A stretch of DNA of 64,000 nucleotides, taken from an uncultured Chitinophaga sp. GTDB lineage: Bacteria; Bacteroidota; Bacteroidia; Chitinophagales; Chitinophagaceae. The notes under the pieces are model-generated. The model did not search any database. It saw only the letters and a list, made by a program, of their open reading frames with translations, and had not been told where the DNA came from. Shown here piece after piece: positions 30,943-38,545 of this stretch. Made by a program: the position numbers and the translations under genes. Every line of letters starts with the position of its first letter. Positions within the stretch are counted from its first letter, which is position 1. The stretch is from positions 248,001-312,000 of the forward strand of contig NZ_CAMLHC010000001.1 in assembly GCF_946479755.1 (NCBI RefSeq). Reading direction: 5' to 3'.

Positions 30943-31463
30943 ATTAAAGTGCTCTTGTGAAAAAAATATTTTTAAAAATATGTTTTTTTAGAAGAAAAAA
31001 GAATTAATTTCACAACATAGCCGTTCACGTTGGTTCGGTGAAAAATTAACCTTAGATAGTAAATCAAACCCTCAAATCTATGTCGGAGATAAACACACAT
31101 GATAACCTGTAAGTCCAATTAAATTGTTAAGTAATGTAGCCCGCTGTTTTTTTGAGCATCCAAAATCGGTTCCATTATTTTTTGTCACAAATGTTTGTAT
31201 TGACCTGATAGCCCGCGTTTTATATGCTGTGAAGAGTGCTAATGCGACCTGCCCTGTTTCTTAGCAGGCGCTGATATCAATGCAATATCTGTCTGTTTCC
31301 ATCTGTATTTGCTGCCTGTCTGTTGACATTGTCAGGACTGGAAACTATTGTCATGAACATACACTCATCATATAAACCGGTTTCTTGTATTGTATGTTGC
31401 CATTCCAACTGGAGTGTGCTACTTGTTAATCTATTTCTCACATTTCCAAAAAAACAAACTGTT
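30943..31463. other. Divergent control region of the lanthipeptide cluster
   Basis: This 521-base region without a credible gene separates the leftward enzyme/export arm from the rightward precursor arm. It is AT-rich near 30955-31020 and should hold both promoters. Frames that cross its right part (from 31323) only extend the precursor with a hydrophobic, Cys-rich N-terminus unlike a RiPP leader, so they are not accepted as starts. Confidence 0.6.
31151..31184 (+). promoter_or_regulatory. Weak Bacteroidota-type promoter candidate for the precursor arm
   Basis: A TTTG box at 31151-31154 is followed after 21 bases by TATTTTTTG (31176-31184). The latter fits the Bacteroidota -7 box TAnnTTTG with one extra T. 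A start site near 31191 would leave a leader of about 270 bases before the precursor ATG. The match is imperfect. Confidence 0.25.
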
Positions 31464-31694
31464 ATGAAAAAGAAAGCCTCCCTGAACCAGACCCTGAAAC
31501 TGAACAAGAGATCTGTTGCCCGCTTATCTCAGAATGACACCATGAATGTTAAAGGTGGTCTCCGTCAACTGGACCCTGGTTTCGAACTGGCTGGTACTGA
31601 TTCCGGTATTACTATGTGTGGCTCCAAATGCACCGGTGCCGGCTCTTACAGCATCATCGGTTGCAGCTCTGACTTCGGCACAAAATGTAAGTAA
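31464..31694 (+). CDS. lanA: Class I lanthipeptide precursor, Bacteroidota Gly-Gly leader type
   Basis: The gene encodes 76 residues. The leader (1-32) is Lys-rich with LKLNKRSVARL at 11-21, the segment that in Bacteroidota RiPP leaders precedes a VKGG end; Gly31-Gly32 is the expected C39 cleavage site. The 44-residue core (33-76) has four cysteines (52, 56, 67, 75) and ten Ser/Thr residues (45, 47, 50, 54, 57, 61, 63, 68, 69, 73), enough for up to four thioether rings. One possible pairing is Ser47-Cys52 and Ser63-Cys67. The ATG at 31464 gives a normal leader; an in-frame extension to 31323 does not. A strong hairpin follows the stop. The core sequence was not recognised as any known lantibiotic. 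Confidence 0.88.
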   Translation: MKKKASLNQTLKLNKRSVARLSQNDTMNVKGGLRQLDPGFELAGTDSGITMCGSKCTGAGSYSIIGCSSDFGTKCK

Positions 31695-31710
31695 TCCTGT
31701 AGCACGTCAT

Positions 31711-31740
31711 CATAGCCCCGCGATATTTCGCGGGGCTATG
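31711..31740 (+). terminator. Strong intrinsic terminator directly after the precursor gene
   Basis: CATAGCCCCGCGA and TCGCGGGGCTATG form a perfect 13-bp stem with a TATT loop, followed by TTTCATGTTTATC. It starts 17 bases after the precursor stop and ends 36 bases before the next gene on the same strand. Partial read-through would give much precursor mRNA and less of the downstream modifying-enzyme mRNA, a common RiPP arrangement. Confidence 0.8.
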
Positions 31741-31775
31741 TTTCATGTTTATCACTGAACGTAATTGTATTATTT

Positions 31776-32726
31776 ATGATTCCGGTAATAGCCACCGCGC
31801 TTACGGAGCGTGATCTTGTGCGCCATCTGCTGCTCAACGGAAGGTATGTGAAACAACTGGGCCTGGGGCAGGGCAAAGCCGGTCTGATGCTGGCTTTTGC
31901 TGCACGTTACCTGGAAACGGAAGAAGATATTTATCTCCGCGTAGCGGGGGAGTACATCGAAGATGCCGTGACGCAATTGAATACAGGCAACGACGTTAAA
32001 CTGGAAGATTACTGTCAGCTTCTTTGGGCTTTTCGTGCCATCCAACAGCAAGGGATATACGAAGATGACCTGTTTGCCTTACAGCAGGATATCAATGACC
32101 AGATCGTGGATATCATTACCGGTCAACAGGTGATCGGTGCCTCCTTTACTTCGTCGCTGTATTGTTATCTCGATTTCCTGGATAGTGCACCTGCTATCGA
32201 ACAACCATTAACCCCCGAAAATATTCAGCCCTATATCACCTTTCTTAGGAGGCGGCATAGCGGTGATAACATTTTAGATAACAGGGACCGGCTGCTGCAA
32301 CTGCTGATAGCATTCCGCTGGCCTGTATTTGCCGGGGAACAGTCGTTTGTGGCATCGGAGCTGCAGCAGTTCATAACCGCCGTACCCGCAGCCAGCCAGG
32401 AGCCGGATATGTTATCTCATCTCCTGATCGCTTCGTTCATTGCCAGGGCTTCGGGCGATGCGCTTTTATATAAGCAGGTATCGGCCAAATTGCAAGCGGG
32501 GATATCGTTACTGCCGCACACCCCGTTAGCTGCATTCGTATACGGCGCCAGCCTGCTGTCCGCCGCCGATCTCGAGCCGCCGTCCTCACCCGGATTTGAT
32601 ACCGATGTGCTTTCCCGCCATCGTCCGCAATCCCTGGGCCTGGTTAACGGCATCGCAGGTTTGCTGTTGCACATCACAAACGACAAAATACCGGGAGGCA
32701 GTAGCTTGCCTTTATTCCTGTTTTAA
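31776..32726 (+). CDS. LanC-like protein lacking zinc ligands, unknown function
   Basis: The protein has 316 residues. GLGQGKAGLMLAFAARY near residue 30 and QSLGLVNGIAGLLLHI near the C-terminus look like the first and last Gly-rich inner-helix repeats of LanC alpha-toroids, with helical pairs in between. It lacks the AWCYG and CHG motifs, so the zinc site is absent and cyclase activity is unlikely. It is shorter than the active LanC of this cluster (404 residues). It lies 36 bases after the precursor terminator and 10 bases before the GT4 gene. It might be a leader-binding or scaffold partner, or a decayed duplicate; the reading frame is intact, which argues for a kept function. The family assignment is by pattern only. 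Confidence 0.65.
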   Translation: MIPVIATALTERDLVRHLLLNGRYVKQLGLGQGKAGLMLAFAARYLETEEDIYLRVAGEYIEDAVTQLNTGNDVKLEDYCQLLWAFRAIQQQGIYEDDLFALQQDINDQIVDIITGQQVIGASFTSSLYCYLDFLDSAPAIEQPLTPENIQPYITFLRRRHSGDNILDNRDRLLQLLIAFRWPVFAGEQSFVASELQQFITAVPAASQEPDMLSHLLIASFIARASGDALLYKQVSAKLQAGISLLPHTPLAAFVYGASLLSAADLEPPSSPGFDTDVLSRHRPQSLGLVNGIAGLLLHITNDKIPGGSSLPLFLF

Positions 32727-32736
32727 CGCACGTTTT

Positions 32737-33993
32737 ATGAAAACACCCTTATATATCATTAATACGGAAGGTGTCACCAGCCGTTACGGCATTGGGAAAT
32801 ACGGAAAGGAGTTCCTTGCAGCATGGCATGCGTCGCCTGCCTTTCATGAAAATTGGGAGGTCGCCGTTGTTAATATATGCAACTATCAATATCACGCCTA
32901 TACGGAGATAATGACGGATGGTATCCGGCAGCTGTTCATTCCGGCGCCGCTGCATTACGATTATACGATCCCTGAACATAGCACGCTGCTGAATAAGGCG
33001 GTGGCGGATATACTCGCACTGGAGCTACAGGACGTGCCGGAAGCGGTGCTGAATTTTATGAGCCCTTTTTTCGGGGGACTGGCAGGTCTTCTGAAAGAAC
33101 GCTTTCCTGAACTGACGATGATACTGACCTACCACGCCATCTTCTGGGGGAATTATATGTATACCGATCCTGCACTGTTTGATCAGCTGCATATGCAGGC
33201 GATGCAAGGCACTCCACGGACGGGAGCTTTGCCTGAAGCGTATGAAAGCAGCTTTACGGATATACGCGAAGGATTCGATGCTTATATCACCGTAACGGAG
33301 TTTGGTAAGCGTGATCTCTGTTTTAACTTCGGTGTTCCGGAGGAAGACATAACCGTCGTATACAACGGCGCAATGCCTGTCACCACTAATGAACAAACGG
33401 GGATACGCCGTAAATACGGATTCCGGGAAGATGATATCCTGCTGTTGTTTTCCGGCAGGATAGAAGAGGCGAAAGGGGTGGATGTATTGATTCCTGCATT
33501 CCGGAAAGCTGTCGCCGGCAATGAAAAGTTACACCTGGTCATGGCCGGAGGTTGCAGTAATTTCAGGGATTATCTGAAACTTGCTGCCTGCGATAGCGGA
33601 CGCATTCACTTTACCGGCTATCTCGACGATCCCTGTCAGCTTGCTGATATGTACGCCATGGCTGATATCGGTATTGTCCCTTCACGGTTCGAGCAATGCA
33701 GTTATACCGCTATCGAAATGATGTGGCATGGGTTACCCGTGATCATCAGCGATGTACCCGGACTCAATGAATTAATAGAAAATAACGTGAACGGTTATAC
33801 GGTAACAGACAATGAACTATCTGACCGGATACTACAGCTGGCCAATGACGGGGCGCTGCGTCGTAGCCTGGGGGATGCGGCCCGGCAGCGCGCGGCGGCA
33901 TGCTACACTTCCGGCCGAATGCTGGATAATACCATGCAGGTGATCTCCGCAGCTGCCCGGCAGAAATCACAGGCGATTTATACCTCATCCTGA
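32737..33993 (+). CDS. GT4-family glycosyltransferase, RiPP-cluster type
   Basis: This 418-residue GT-B fold enzyme has an N-terminal acceptor domain (INTEGVTSRYGIGKYG, then ITVTEFGKRDL) and a C-terminal GT4 donor domain. The latter shows FSGRIEEAKGVDVLIPAF, HFTGYLDD and the E-x7-E region PSRFEQCSYTAIEMMWHGLPVI. It resembles the glycosyltransferase family found beside Gly-Gly-leader natural-product precursors in Bacteroidota (TIGR04157, recalled, not searched). The start at 32737 is 10 bases after the LanC-like stop; the longer frame from 32596 would overlap that gene by 130 bases with unrelated sequence and is rejected. By position, the acceptor is probably the lanthipeptide. Confidence 0.87.
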   Translation: MKTPLYIINTEGVTSRYGIGKYGKEFLAAWHASPAFHENWEVAVVNICNYQYHAYTEIMTDGIRQLFIPAPLHYDYTIPEHSTLLNKAVADILALELQDVPEAVLNFMSPFFGGLAGLLKERFPELTMILTYHAIFWGNYMYTDPALFDQLHMQAMQGTPRTGALPEAYESSFTDIREGFDAYITVTEFGKRDLCFNFGVPEEDITVVYNGAMPVTTNEQTGIRRKYGFREDDILLLFSGRIEEAKGVDVLIPAFRKAVAGNEKLHLVMAGGCSNFRDYLKLAACDSGRIHFTGYLDDPCQLADMYAMADIGIVPSRFEQCSYTAIEMMWHGLPVIISDVPGLNELIENNVNGYTVTDNELSDRILQLANDGALRRSLGDAARQRAAACYTSGRMLDNTMQVISAAARQKSQAIYTSS

Positions 33994-34009
33994 TGGAGTA
34001 GCTCACCGT

Positions 34010-34870
34010 ATGATACTGAACTTTTTGATATTGGTTCACCAGCAGCCTTCGCAATTGGAACGGCTTGTACGCCTGTTGGATTTTCCGCAGGCGCGTTTTT
34101 TTATTCATGTAGATAAAAAGACAGATCTGAAGCGGTTCCGGCCAGCCGTTAGCCATATATCTTCTCCCGTTACTTTTATCCGCAGGCGGCATAATATCAG
34201 CTGGGGTGGCATGGAGATGGTGGCCGCAACGCTGGACCTGATAGAGGCGGCAGTAGCCCCTGGAGAAAAAGGATATTTCATTTTGCTCAGTGGGCAGGAC
34301 CTGCCGCTGAAGCCGGTCACGGCGTTTTATGATTACCTGGAGGCACACTATGGGGAAGAGTACCTGTCTTTTCGCCGGTTGCCGTATAGTAACTGGAACA
34401 TGAATGGCGGGTTAGATCGCATCGAGTATTATTGGTTCATGGACCAGCTGCCGCCGGAAGAAAACATGCGGTTGTACGAAGCGCAGAAAAATGCCGGCAT
34501 GCGGCGTATCTTTCCTTTTGATATAAACCTGTTTGGCGGATCACAGTGGTGGTGCTTGACAAATGAGGCAGCTACCTATATCTGCGACTTTCTGAACGTT
34601 AACCCCGAGTACACGGATTATTTTAGACATACTTTCATTCCCGATGAGAGTTTCTTCCAGACAATTTTATTGAATGGGCCCTTTAGCGGAAGGGTTACCG
34701 GTAATAATCTCCGGTTTATGGACTGGTCGGGCCCGGAAATGCCCAAAGTGCTCACCATGGATGACTATGACCGGATAATGGGAAGTGGGTGCTTTTTTGC
34801 GCGTAAGTTTGATGAGGAGCGGGATATAACGGTGGTCCGGAAGGTTGAAAGAGGGATTGGTGTCTGGTAA
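34010..34870 (+). CDS. GT14 glycosyltransferase (core-2/I-branching enzyme family)
   Basis: This 286-residue protein shows the GT14 order: NFLILVHQQPSQLERLVRLL at the start, FFIHVDKKTD, the INISWGG-like segment HNISWGGMEMV near residue 65, FILLSGQDLPLKP near residue 95, and FGGSQWWCLTNEA near residue 180 with PDESFFQTIL after it. These are the classic motifs of core-2/I-branching beta-1,6-N-acetylglucosaminyltransferases and their bacterial homologues, which often add xylose or GlcNAc. It follows the GT4 gene by 16 bases and ends the precursor arm. Together with the GT4 it could build a short, possibly branched, glycan on the peptide. Donor and acceptor are inferred only. Confidence 0.9.
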   Translation: MILNFLILVHQQPSQLERLVRLLDFPQARFFIHVDKKTDLKRFRPAVSHISSPVTFIRRRHNISWGGMEMVAATLDLIEAAVAPGEKGYFILLSGQDLPLKPVTAFYDYLEAHYGEEYLSFRRLPYSNWNMNGGLDRIEYYWFMDQLPPEENMRLYEAQKNAGMRRIFPFDINLFGGSQWWCLTNEAATYICDFLNVNPEYTDYFRHTFIPDESFFQTILLNGPFSGRVTGNNLRFMDWSGPEMPKVLTMDDYDRIMGSGCFFARKFDEERDITVVRKVERGIGVW

Positions 34871-34888
34871 AATCGCAATAATTTTACC
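34866..34888 (+). terminator. Short AT-rich hairpin at the end of the precursor arm
   Basis: GGTAAAAT and ATTTTACC form a perfect 8-bp stem with a 7-base loop, overlapping the GT14 stop codon. It is AT-rich and without a T-run, so it is weak as a terminator. Confidence 0.3.
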
Positions 34889-35114
34889 GTCTATGCCTCA
34901 AACACGCCTTTATAATTGGTTGATCATGGCTTTTTCAGAACCCTTGAACAGCCTGATGGAAATCTTAGCTGTTCCGGCTATTATTAGCGATTACCCCAAT
35001 ACTGTAAAAAAGTGCTAATATTGTTAGCAACATGCATCACCCTGGCGCATGTAGTATCTTTCTGCGCCGGTTTCGCTTTCAATTCAGTATTGTACATCAC
35101 CAAAATCAGCTAAC

Positions 35115-35495
35115 ATGAAAAGGGTAACAGGTATCGGGGGCATCTTCTTTAAATGCCAGGATCCAGAGAAAATCAAACAATGGTATAAAACGCATCTCGG
35201 TTTCGACACCGACCCATACGGTGCAAAGTTTGAATGGCGGCGGGCGGACGATCCCGCGAAAAGCGGGTCTACGTTATGGAGTCCCTTTCCCGATAATACC
35301 AATTATTTCGAACCTTCAGCAAAGGAGTTTATGATCAATTACCGGGTGGAGAACCTGGAGGCGCTGGTGGAGGAGCTAAAGAAGGAGGGCGTCACCGTAT
35401 TGGATAATATTGAAACATACGATTTCGGAAAGTTCGTCCACATCCTGGATGTGGAAGGGAACAAAATTGAGCTGTGGGAGCCTGTTGGCGAGTAG
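35115..35495 (+). CDS. VOC-superfamily (glyoxalase/bleomycin resistance-like) protein
   Basis: The 126 residues hold two beta-alpha-beta-beta-beta halves: IGGIFFKCQDPEKIKQWYKTHLGF with EFMINY at the centre, and ENLEALVEELKKEGVTV followed by FVHILDVEGNKIELWEP. The last stretch carries the usual metal-binding Glu of the fold (KIELWE). Members range from glyoxalases to resistance proteins and isomerases, so substrate is open. It stands alone between the lanthipeptide arm (245 bases upstream) and a convergent lipoprotein gene. Small VOC proteins of this type are common stand-alone genes in Bacteroidota, so a tie to the cluster is not assumed. Confidence 0.88.
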   Translation: MKRVTGIGGIFFKCQDPEKIKQWYKTHLGFDTDPYGAKFEWRRADDPAKSGSTLWSPFPDNTNYFEPSAKEFMINYRVENLEALVEELKKEGVTVLDNIETYDFGKFVHILDVEGNKIELWEPVGE

Positions 35496-35559
35496 CAGAC
35501 TGGTTCTGAAGCTACACTAAGTGTCGGTACACAGACCGCCTCTGAACACTCCATAGCAG

Positions 35560-35593
35560 GGTTACCGGCGTGCCTGACCGGCAGCCGGTAACC
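35560..35593. terminator. Hairpin between convergent genes
   Basis: GGTTACCGGC and GCCGGTAACC form a perfect 10-bp stem with a 14-base loop, between the ends of the VOC gene and the metallopeptidase lipoprotein gene. There is no strong T-run, so a bidirectional terminator role is inferred from position. Confidence 0.45.
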
Positions 35594-35686
35594 GCTAATA
35601 CACAACATTGCCTGAATAGTTGATCGACTGTCCATCATTCCCTGGTTAGAGAATAATAACGGCAATGCTATGATGACTTAAATGAA

Positions 35687-36445
35687 TTATAACGCCGGGT
35701 TATTGGAGTAGTCTGTCCACAGTTGATCGACGGATTTGCCGGTGAGCTGGTTCCAGGTGTTGCCGGAGTAGGTTTTATTACGCAGCGCGGTATTCAGGTC
35801 GTCCACAATGGTAGCCCTTACATGGCGTTCCAGCCATACGAGGAAGCGTGCGGTTACGCGGTACGCATCTGTGTAGGACTGGGAAGAAGACCAGGCCGGG
35901 AGCGACCAGCCGGCCGGACCGTTGTTGACGCCATATTTATAACGTACATAGTCGGCGATACCTTCTGTCAGCCAGCCGGGCGTACCGCCGGTGTACGCCT
36001 GTACAACGTGCATGACTTCATGGGTGAGAACATCTACGTCCTGCGGATGGTTGGCCATCCACGCAGCGCTGTAGGTGACCGTCGTGCCGGACGTGTAGGC
36101 GACGCCGTTGTAGTTAGGATCGATCACAAAAGTAACCTGTTTGGTGGCGTTTGTGTAAAATCGATTTAGCAATTTTGGATAAATACTAAAGTACATGTCC
36201 ACGAATTTTTGACGGGTAGCATCGTCAAAACCGCTGGCATTATTGGTAAACGTAAGCTTATACCCATTGCTGGTATAAATAACGGTGCCAACGGGCGTAG
36301 TAGCGGCGGCGGTTACCTGCTTGCCGGATAACGTGGTGGGTGTGTTTTCTTCCGCGGGAGGGGTGAGTGATGATTTGCTACAGGCGGAAAATGCGAGAAT
36401 GGAGGCTGCACCGAGTGCAATGCATAACGGGTTTGAAAATCTCAT
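35687..36445 (-). CDS. Basic secretory protein-like zinc metallopeptidase, lipoprotein
   Basis: The protein has 252 residues from the ATG at 36445. The signal peptide ends in the lipobox-like LAFSAC with Cys22, followed by SKSS, so it is likely a lipoprotein. The catalytic part has His142-Glu143-x-x-His146 (LTHEVMHVVQAY), then GWLTEGIADYVRYKYG, which supplies the third ligand region. This is the pattern of the plant basic secretory protein/BSP peptidase family (PF04450, recalled). It probably sits on the cell surface or facing the periplasm. The longer frame starting at 36487 adds 14 residues before a clean signal peptide and is not preferred. It is a single gene, convergent with the VOC gene. 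Confidence 0.85.
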   Translation of the reverse strand: MRFSNPLCIALGAASILAFSACSKSSLTPPAEENTPTTLSGKQVTAAATTPVGTVIYTSNGYKLTFTNNASGFDDATRQKFVDMYFSIYPKLLNRFYTNATKQVTFVIDPNYNGVAYTSGTTVTYSAAWMANHPQDVDVLTHEVMHVVQAYTGGTPGWLTEGIADYVRYKYGVNNGPAGWSLPAWSSSQSYTDAYRVTARFLVWLERHVRATIVDDLNTALRNKTYSGNTWNQLTGKSVDQLWTDYSNNPAL

Positions 36446-36729
36446 CGGATGTTGGGTTTCGTAGGGGTAGATAAACGGTCGATCCATAGTAAGATATTCA
36501 TATCCCCGGAATTATCCTATACACATCGTCTAAACATGACAATTTGGTGATACTATCGAATAACGCTGCGATGCTTTGTTTCAGGGATTGGTCAACTGCT
36601 GCGCCGCCATCGCGCCGGCGGCAGCAGGCGTATCATTAACCGTAAAAAGTATACAATCTCCCCGGATCCGTATTATCAGTCACCCCTTTTTTGGTCAGAC
36701 CTTTACATCATCAAATTAAACATCTGACC

Positions 36730-37545
36730 ATGAGTAAGACTATTTTAATCACCGGCGCCAGCGCCGGTTTGGGTAAAGGGGCGGCTGAACTGTTTCAGTC
36801 CAGAGGCTGGAATGTAATTGCGACCATGCGCCAGCCGGAAGCAGAAACCACATTGACGACGATGGACAATGTACTGGTCACCCGGCTCGACGTATTGGAC
36901 ACTGCTTCCATAGATAACGCGGTAAAAGAAGGCATCCGGAGGTTTGGCCGTATCGATGTACTGGTCAACAATGCGGGATATGGTGCGTATGGCCCGCTGG
37001 AGTCGTTTCCCAGGGAACGGATCATCCGCCAGTTCAATACCAATGTCATCGGATTGCTGGACGTTACCCGGGCTTTGCTGCCGCATTTCCGCGCCAACAA
37101 AAGCGGAATCATCATTAACATTTCTTCCATCGGTGGTAAAATGACTTTCCCGTTAGGCGCTCTGTATCACGGTACCAAATTCGCCGTGGAAGGTATTTCT
37201 GAATCACTGAGCTATGAGGTGGAACAGTTTGGCGGCGCCGTAAAAATTGTGGAGCCGGGCGCTATTGCCACCGACTTTACCACCCGCTCGTTTGATTTCA
37301 ATAATGACGAGTCGCTGGCGGAATACCAGCCGTTGGTCGGAAAAATGGTGGCCGCCACCACTACCATGTACCAGGGCGCACCGTCCGGCCGGCAGATTGC
37401 GGAAGTAATTTATGAGGCCGCTACCGATGGTACCCGCCGTCTGCGTTACACGGCCGGCGAAGACGCTAAAGTGCTGCTCGCGGACCGTAAACTACAGGAT
37501 GATGAAACGTTCATGAATGGCATGAAAGCGCAATTAGGATTCTGA
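36730..37545 (+). CDS. Short-chain dehydrogenase/reductase (SDR)
   Basis: This 271-residue classical SDR has the nucleotide-binding Gly motif GASAGLG at residues 9-15, NNAGYG near residue 80, catalytic Ser in NISSIGG (residues 132-133), and Tyr146-x3-Lys150 in YHGTK. It oxidises or reduces an unknown alcohol or carbonyl using NAD(P). The start at 36730 places the Rossmann strand directly at the N-terminus; the frame from 36691 adds 13 residues that do not fit. The AraC-type regulator gene starts 63 bases downstream on the same strand, a pairing often seen for SDRs of this type in Bacteroidota, which suggests shared control. Confidence 0.93.
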   Translation: MSKTILITGASAGLGKGAAELFQSRGWNVIATMRQPEAETTLTTMDNVLVTRLDVLDTASIDNAVKEGIRRFGRIDVLVNNAGYGAYGPLESFPRERIIRQFNTNVIGLLDVTRALLPHFRANKSGIIINISSIGGKMTFPLGALYHGTKFAVEGISESLSYEVEQFGGAVKIVEPGAIATDFTTRSFDFNNDESLAEYQPLVGKMVAATTTMYQGAPSGRQIAEVIYEAATDGTRRLRYTAGEDAKVLLADRKLQDDETFMNGMKAQLGF

Positions 37546-37608
37546 TGATAACAGTGAACGACGGAAGGCCGTTTTATGTAATTTTATACAGGATTAATAG
37601 AAAAGAAG

Positions 37609-38511
37609 ATGGCTGGTTTTATCCATTTGCACACGATGGCCGATTTGTTCCGATTGTTTCCCGTAACGGATGCTGTTCACCATCCGCTGGTAGGCGTGAT
37701 CGATTTCGGTAAAGTGACGGAACACGTCAGCGATGGCACAAAAGTGTCCTCAGATTTTTATTGCGTCCTGTTTAAAACAGTAAACAGCAGCCTCAAATAC
37801 GGCCGTAAGGTCATCGACTTCCAGGATGGCAGCCTGATTTGTATGGCGCCGCACCAGGTCATCGAAATGGATGATGACGAGAGCGACAAGGACAATATGG
37901 TAGGCTGGGGCTTGTTTTTTCATCCGGACCTGATCAGGGGAACGACGTTGAACGATAAAATGAAGGACTATACCTTCTTCTCCTACGAAGCATCGGAAGC
38001 GCTCCACCTGTCAGAAAAAGAAAAACAGATCCTGTTTGATTGTATCCTGAAAGTGGAGGCGGAACTACAGGAAAACATTGACGTGCACAGTCAGGCCATC
38101 ATTGTTTCCACTATCGAGCTGCTGTTGAACTATTGCTCCCGTTTCTACGGAAGACAGTTTATCACGCGCAAAAGCACCAACAATCATGTGGTGGCCCAGG
38201 TGGAGAAGATACTGAACAGGCATTTTAAAGAAAACCCCACCGGTGAAAAACGGCTCATTACCGTGAAGGACCTGGCGGAGCAGGTGCACCTGTCGCCCGG
38301 TTATCTCAGCGATCTGCTTAAAAAAGAAACCGGGAAAAACACGCTGGACCATATCCATTTCCACCTGATTGAAGAAGCTAAAAACATCCTGCTGAGCACC
38401 GACAAGTCTGTCGGTGAAATCGCTTACTCACTTGGGTTTGAGTACCCGCAATATTTTAATAAACTTTTTAAACAGAAAACGGGGAAAACGCCGCTTGCGT
38501 TCAGAGGGTGA
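37609..38511 (+). CDS. AraC-family transcriptional regulator
   Basis: The protein has 300 residues. The N-terminal half (to about residue 185) is a cupin-like sensor region, with VGVIDFGKV at its start and MAPHQVIEMDDDESD in the middle. The C-terminal about 105 residues form the double helix-turn-helix: ITVKDLAEQVHLSPGYLSDLLKKETGKN, then SVGEIAYSLGFEYPQYFNKLFKQKTGKTP. These are the standard AraC DNA-binding motifs. It follows the SDR gene on the same strand and probably controls it; the inducer is unknown. Confidence 0.93.
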   Translation: MAGFIHLHTMADLFRLFPVTDAVHHPLVGVIDFGKVTEHVSDGTKVSSDFYCVLFKTVNSSLKYGRKVIDFQDGSLICMAPHQVIEMDDDESDKDNMVGWGLFFHPDLIRGTTLNDKMKDYTFFSYEASEALHLSEKEKQILFDCILKVEAELQENIDVHSQAIIVSTIELLLNYCSRFYGRQFITRKSTNNHVVAQVEKILNRHFKENPTGEKRLITVKDLAEQVHLSPGYLSDLLKKETGKNTLDHIHFHLIEEAKNILLSTDKSVGEIAYSLGFEYPQYFNKLFKQKTGKTPLAFRG

Positions 38512-38545
38512 ACGGAGGCGGTGTTTATCCGGAGCATCTTTTTGA

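Noticed and set aside
31323..31463. Upstream extension of the lanthipeptide precursor to 31323
   Set aside because: The added 47 residues are hydrophobic and Cys-rich and precede a typical MKKK leader start; known leaders of this type start at the Lys-rich Met.
32596..32736. Earlier start for the GT4 glycosyltransferase
   Set aside because: It would overlap the LanC-like gene by over 130 bases and add residues that do not fit the GT-B fold start.
24619..34870. The three glycosyltransferases as part of a capsule or O-antigen locus
   Set aside because: No flippase, polymerase, sugar-nucleotide or export genes of such loci are present, and the genes are packed among lanthipeptide genes.
35115..35495. 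VOC protein as self-resistance gene of the lanthipeptide cluster
   Set aside because: A 245-base gap separates it from the cluster, and such proteins are common stand-alone genes, so position alone does not support it.
37609..38511. AraC regulator as controller of the lanthipeptide cluster
   Set aside because: It is directly behind an SDR gene and over 2.7 kb from the cluster end; local control of the SDR is the simpler reading.
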